This document shows, one piece after another, positions 5,898 through 5,925 of a stretch of DNA of 5,925 nucleotides. The translations under genes were made by a program, and so were the position numbers. The stretch is from an uncultured Bacillota bacterium (lineage in GTDB: Bacteria; Bacillota_I; Bacilli_A; RFN20; CAG-449). The number at the start of each line of letters is the position of its first letter. Position 1 is the first letter of the stretch. The notes beneath the pieces are model-generated. The model did not search any database and was not told where the DNA came from. It saw only the letters and a program-made list of their open reading frames with translations. The stretch covers positions 1-5,925 of the forward strand of contig CAJKZK010000104.1 of NCBI GenBank assembly GCA_905204225.1. Reading direction: 5' to 3'.

Positions 5898-5925
5898 AGA
5901 TCGGAAGAGCACACGTCTGAACTCC
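5898..5925. other. Illumina TruSeq adapter contamination at contig end
   Basis: The sequence from 5898 to the end begins AGATCGGAAGAGC and continues as the standard Illumina TruSeq 3' adapter through its 28th base, with no mismatch that I can see. It is conspicuously richer in G and C than the rest of the window and contains the CGG and CTG codons that the surrounding genes avoid. The first A (5898) could be genomic, since it also completes a plausible TTA leucine codon. Its translation, DRKSTRLNS, is a known adapter-derived peptide in protein databases. It should be trimmed; it is not biological. Confidence 0.98.

Noticed and set aside
5899..5925. Horizontally acquired or GC-shifted tail of the last gene
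   Set aside because: The shift in composition is fully explained by the Illumina adapter sequence.
1..5925. A novel defence system, mobile element, CRISPR array or RNA gene
   Set aside because: The window is almost fully covered by housekeeping genes with recognisable motifs, and no spaced direct repeats, transposase motifs, tRNA-like or rRNA-like segments were seen by eye. A UvrD-type helicase can occur in defence loci, but here it has the PcrA tail domain and sits beside gatCAB.

Overview
This is an AT-rich bacterial fragment from the Firmicutes/Tenericutes side of the tree. All confident genes lie on the + strand in what looks like one operon: the 3' end of a thioredoxin-like gene, then a PcrA/UvrD-type DNA helicase, then gatC, gatA and gatB, then the start of a DJ-1/PfpI-family gene. 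Codon use is strongly AT-biased (AGA for Arg, TTA for Leu). Every tryptophan in the window is TGG, I found no in-frame TGA, and genes stop with TAA or TAG. This argues for the standard bacterial code rather than the UGA=Trp code of Mycoplasma and Spiroplasma. A genome-reduced gut-type lineage (RF39-like, Erysipelotrichia-like or Acholeplasma-like Bacilli) would fit, but that placement is inference.

Layout: 2-106 is the tail of an upstream gene whose start lies outside the window. 107-162 is the only real intergenic gap; it carries an extended -10 promoter (TGATATAAT, 131-139) and a modest ribosome binding site for the helicase. The helicase (163-2373) is followed 12 bases later by gatC (2386-2685). 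gatA (2687-4153), gatB (4155-5579) and the DJ-1-like gene (from 5581) then follow with exactly one base between each stop codon and the next ATG, so transcription and probably translation are coupled. No terminator is visible, so the operon may continue past the right edge.

Function: GatC, GatA and GatB form the tRNA-dependent amidotransferase that converts Glu-tRNA(Gln) (and in many bacteria Asp-tRNA(Asn)) to the amidated form, which implies an indirect route to Gln-tRNA. The helicase serves repair and replication. pcrA, ligA and gatCAB are neighbours in many Firmicutes; here pcrA abuts gatC with no ligA or lipoprotein gene between, a compacted version of that block.

The last 28 bases (5898-5925) are not genomic: they match the start of the Illumina TruSeq 3' adapter, so the contig ends in an untrimmed adapter and the apparent end of the DJ-1-like protein is artificial. 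I see no mobile element, CRISPR, RNA gene or novel system. The points of most interest are the adapter artefact, the helicase start correction, the compact gene junctions and the unusual residues in the GatA amidase signature.
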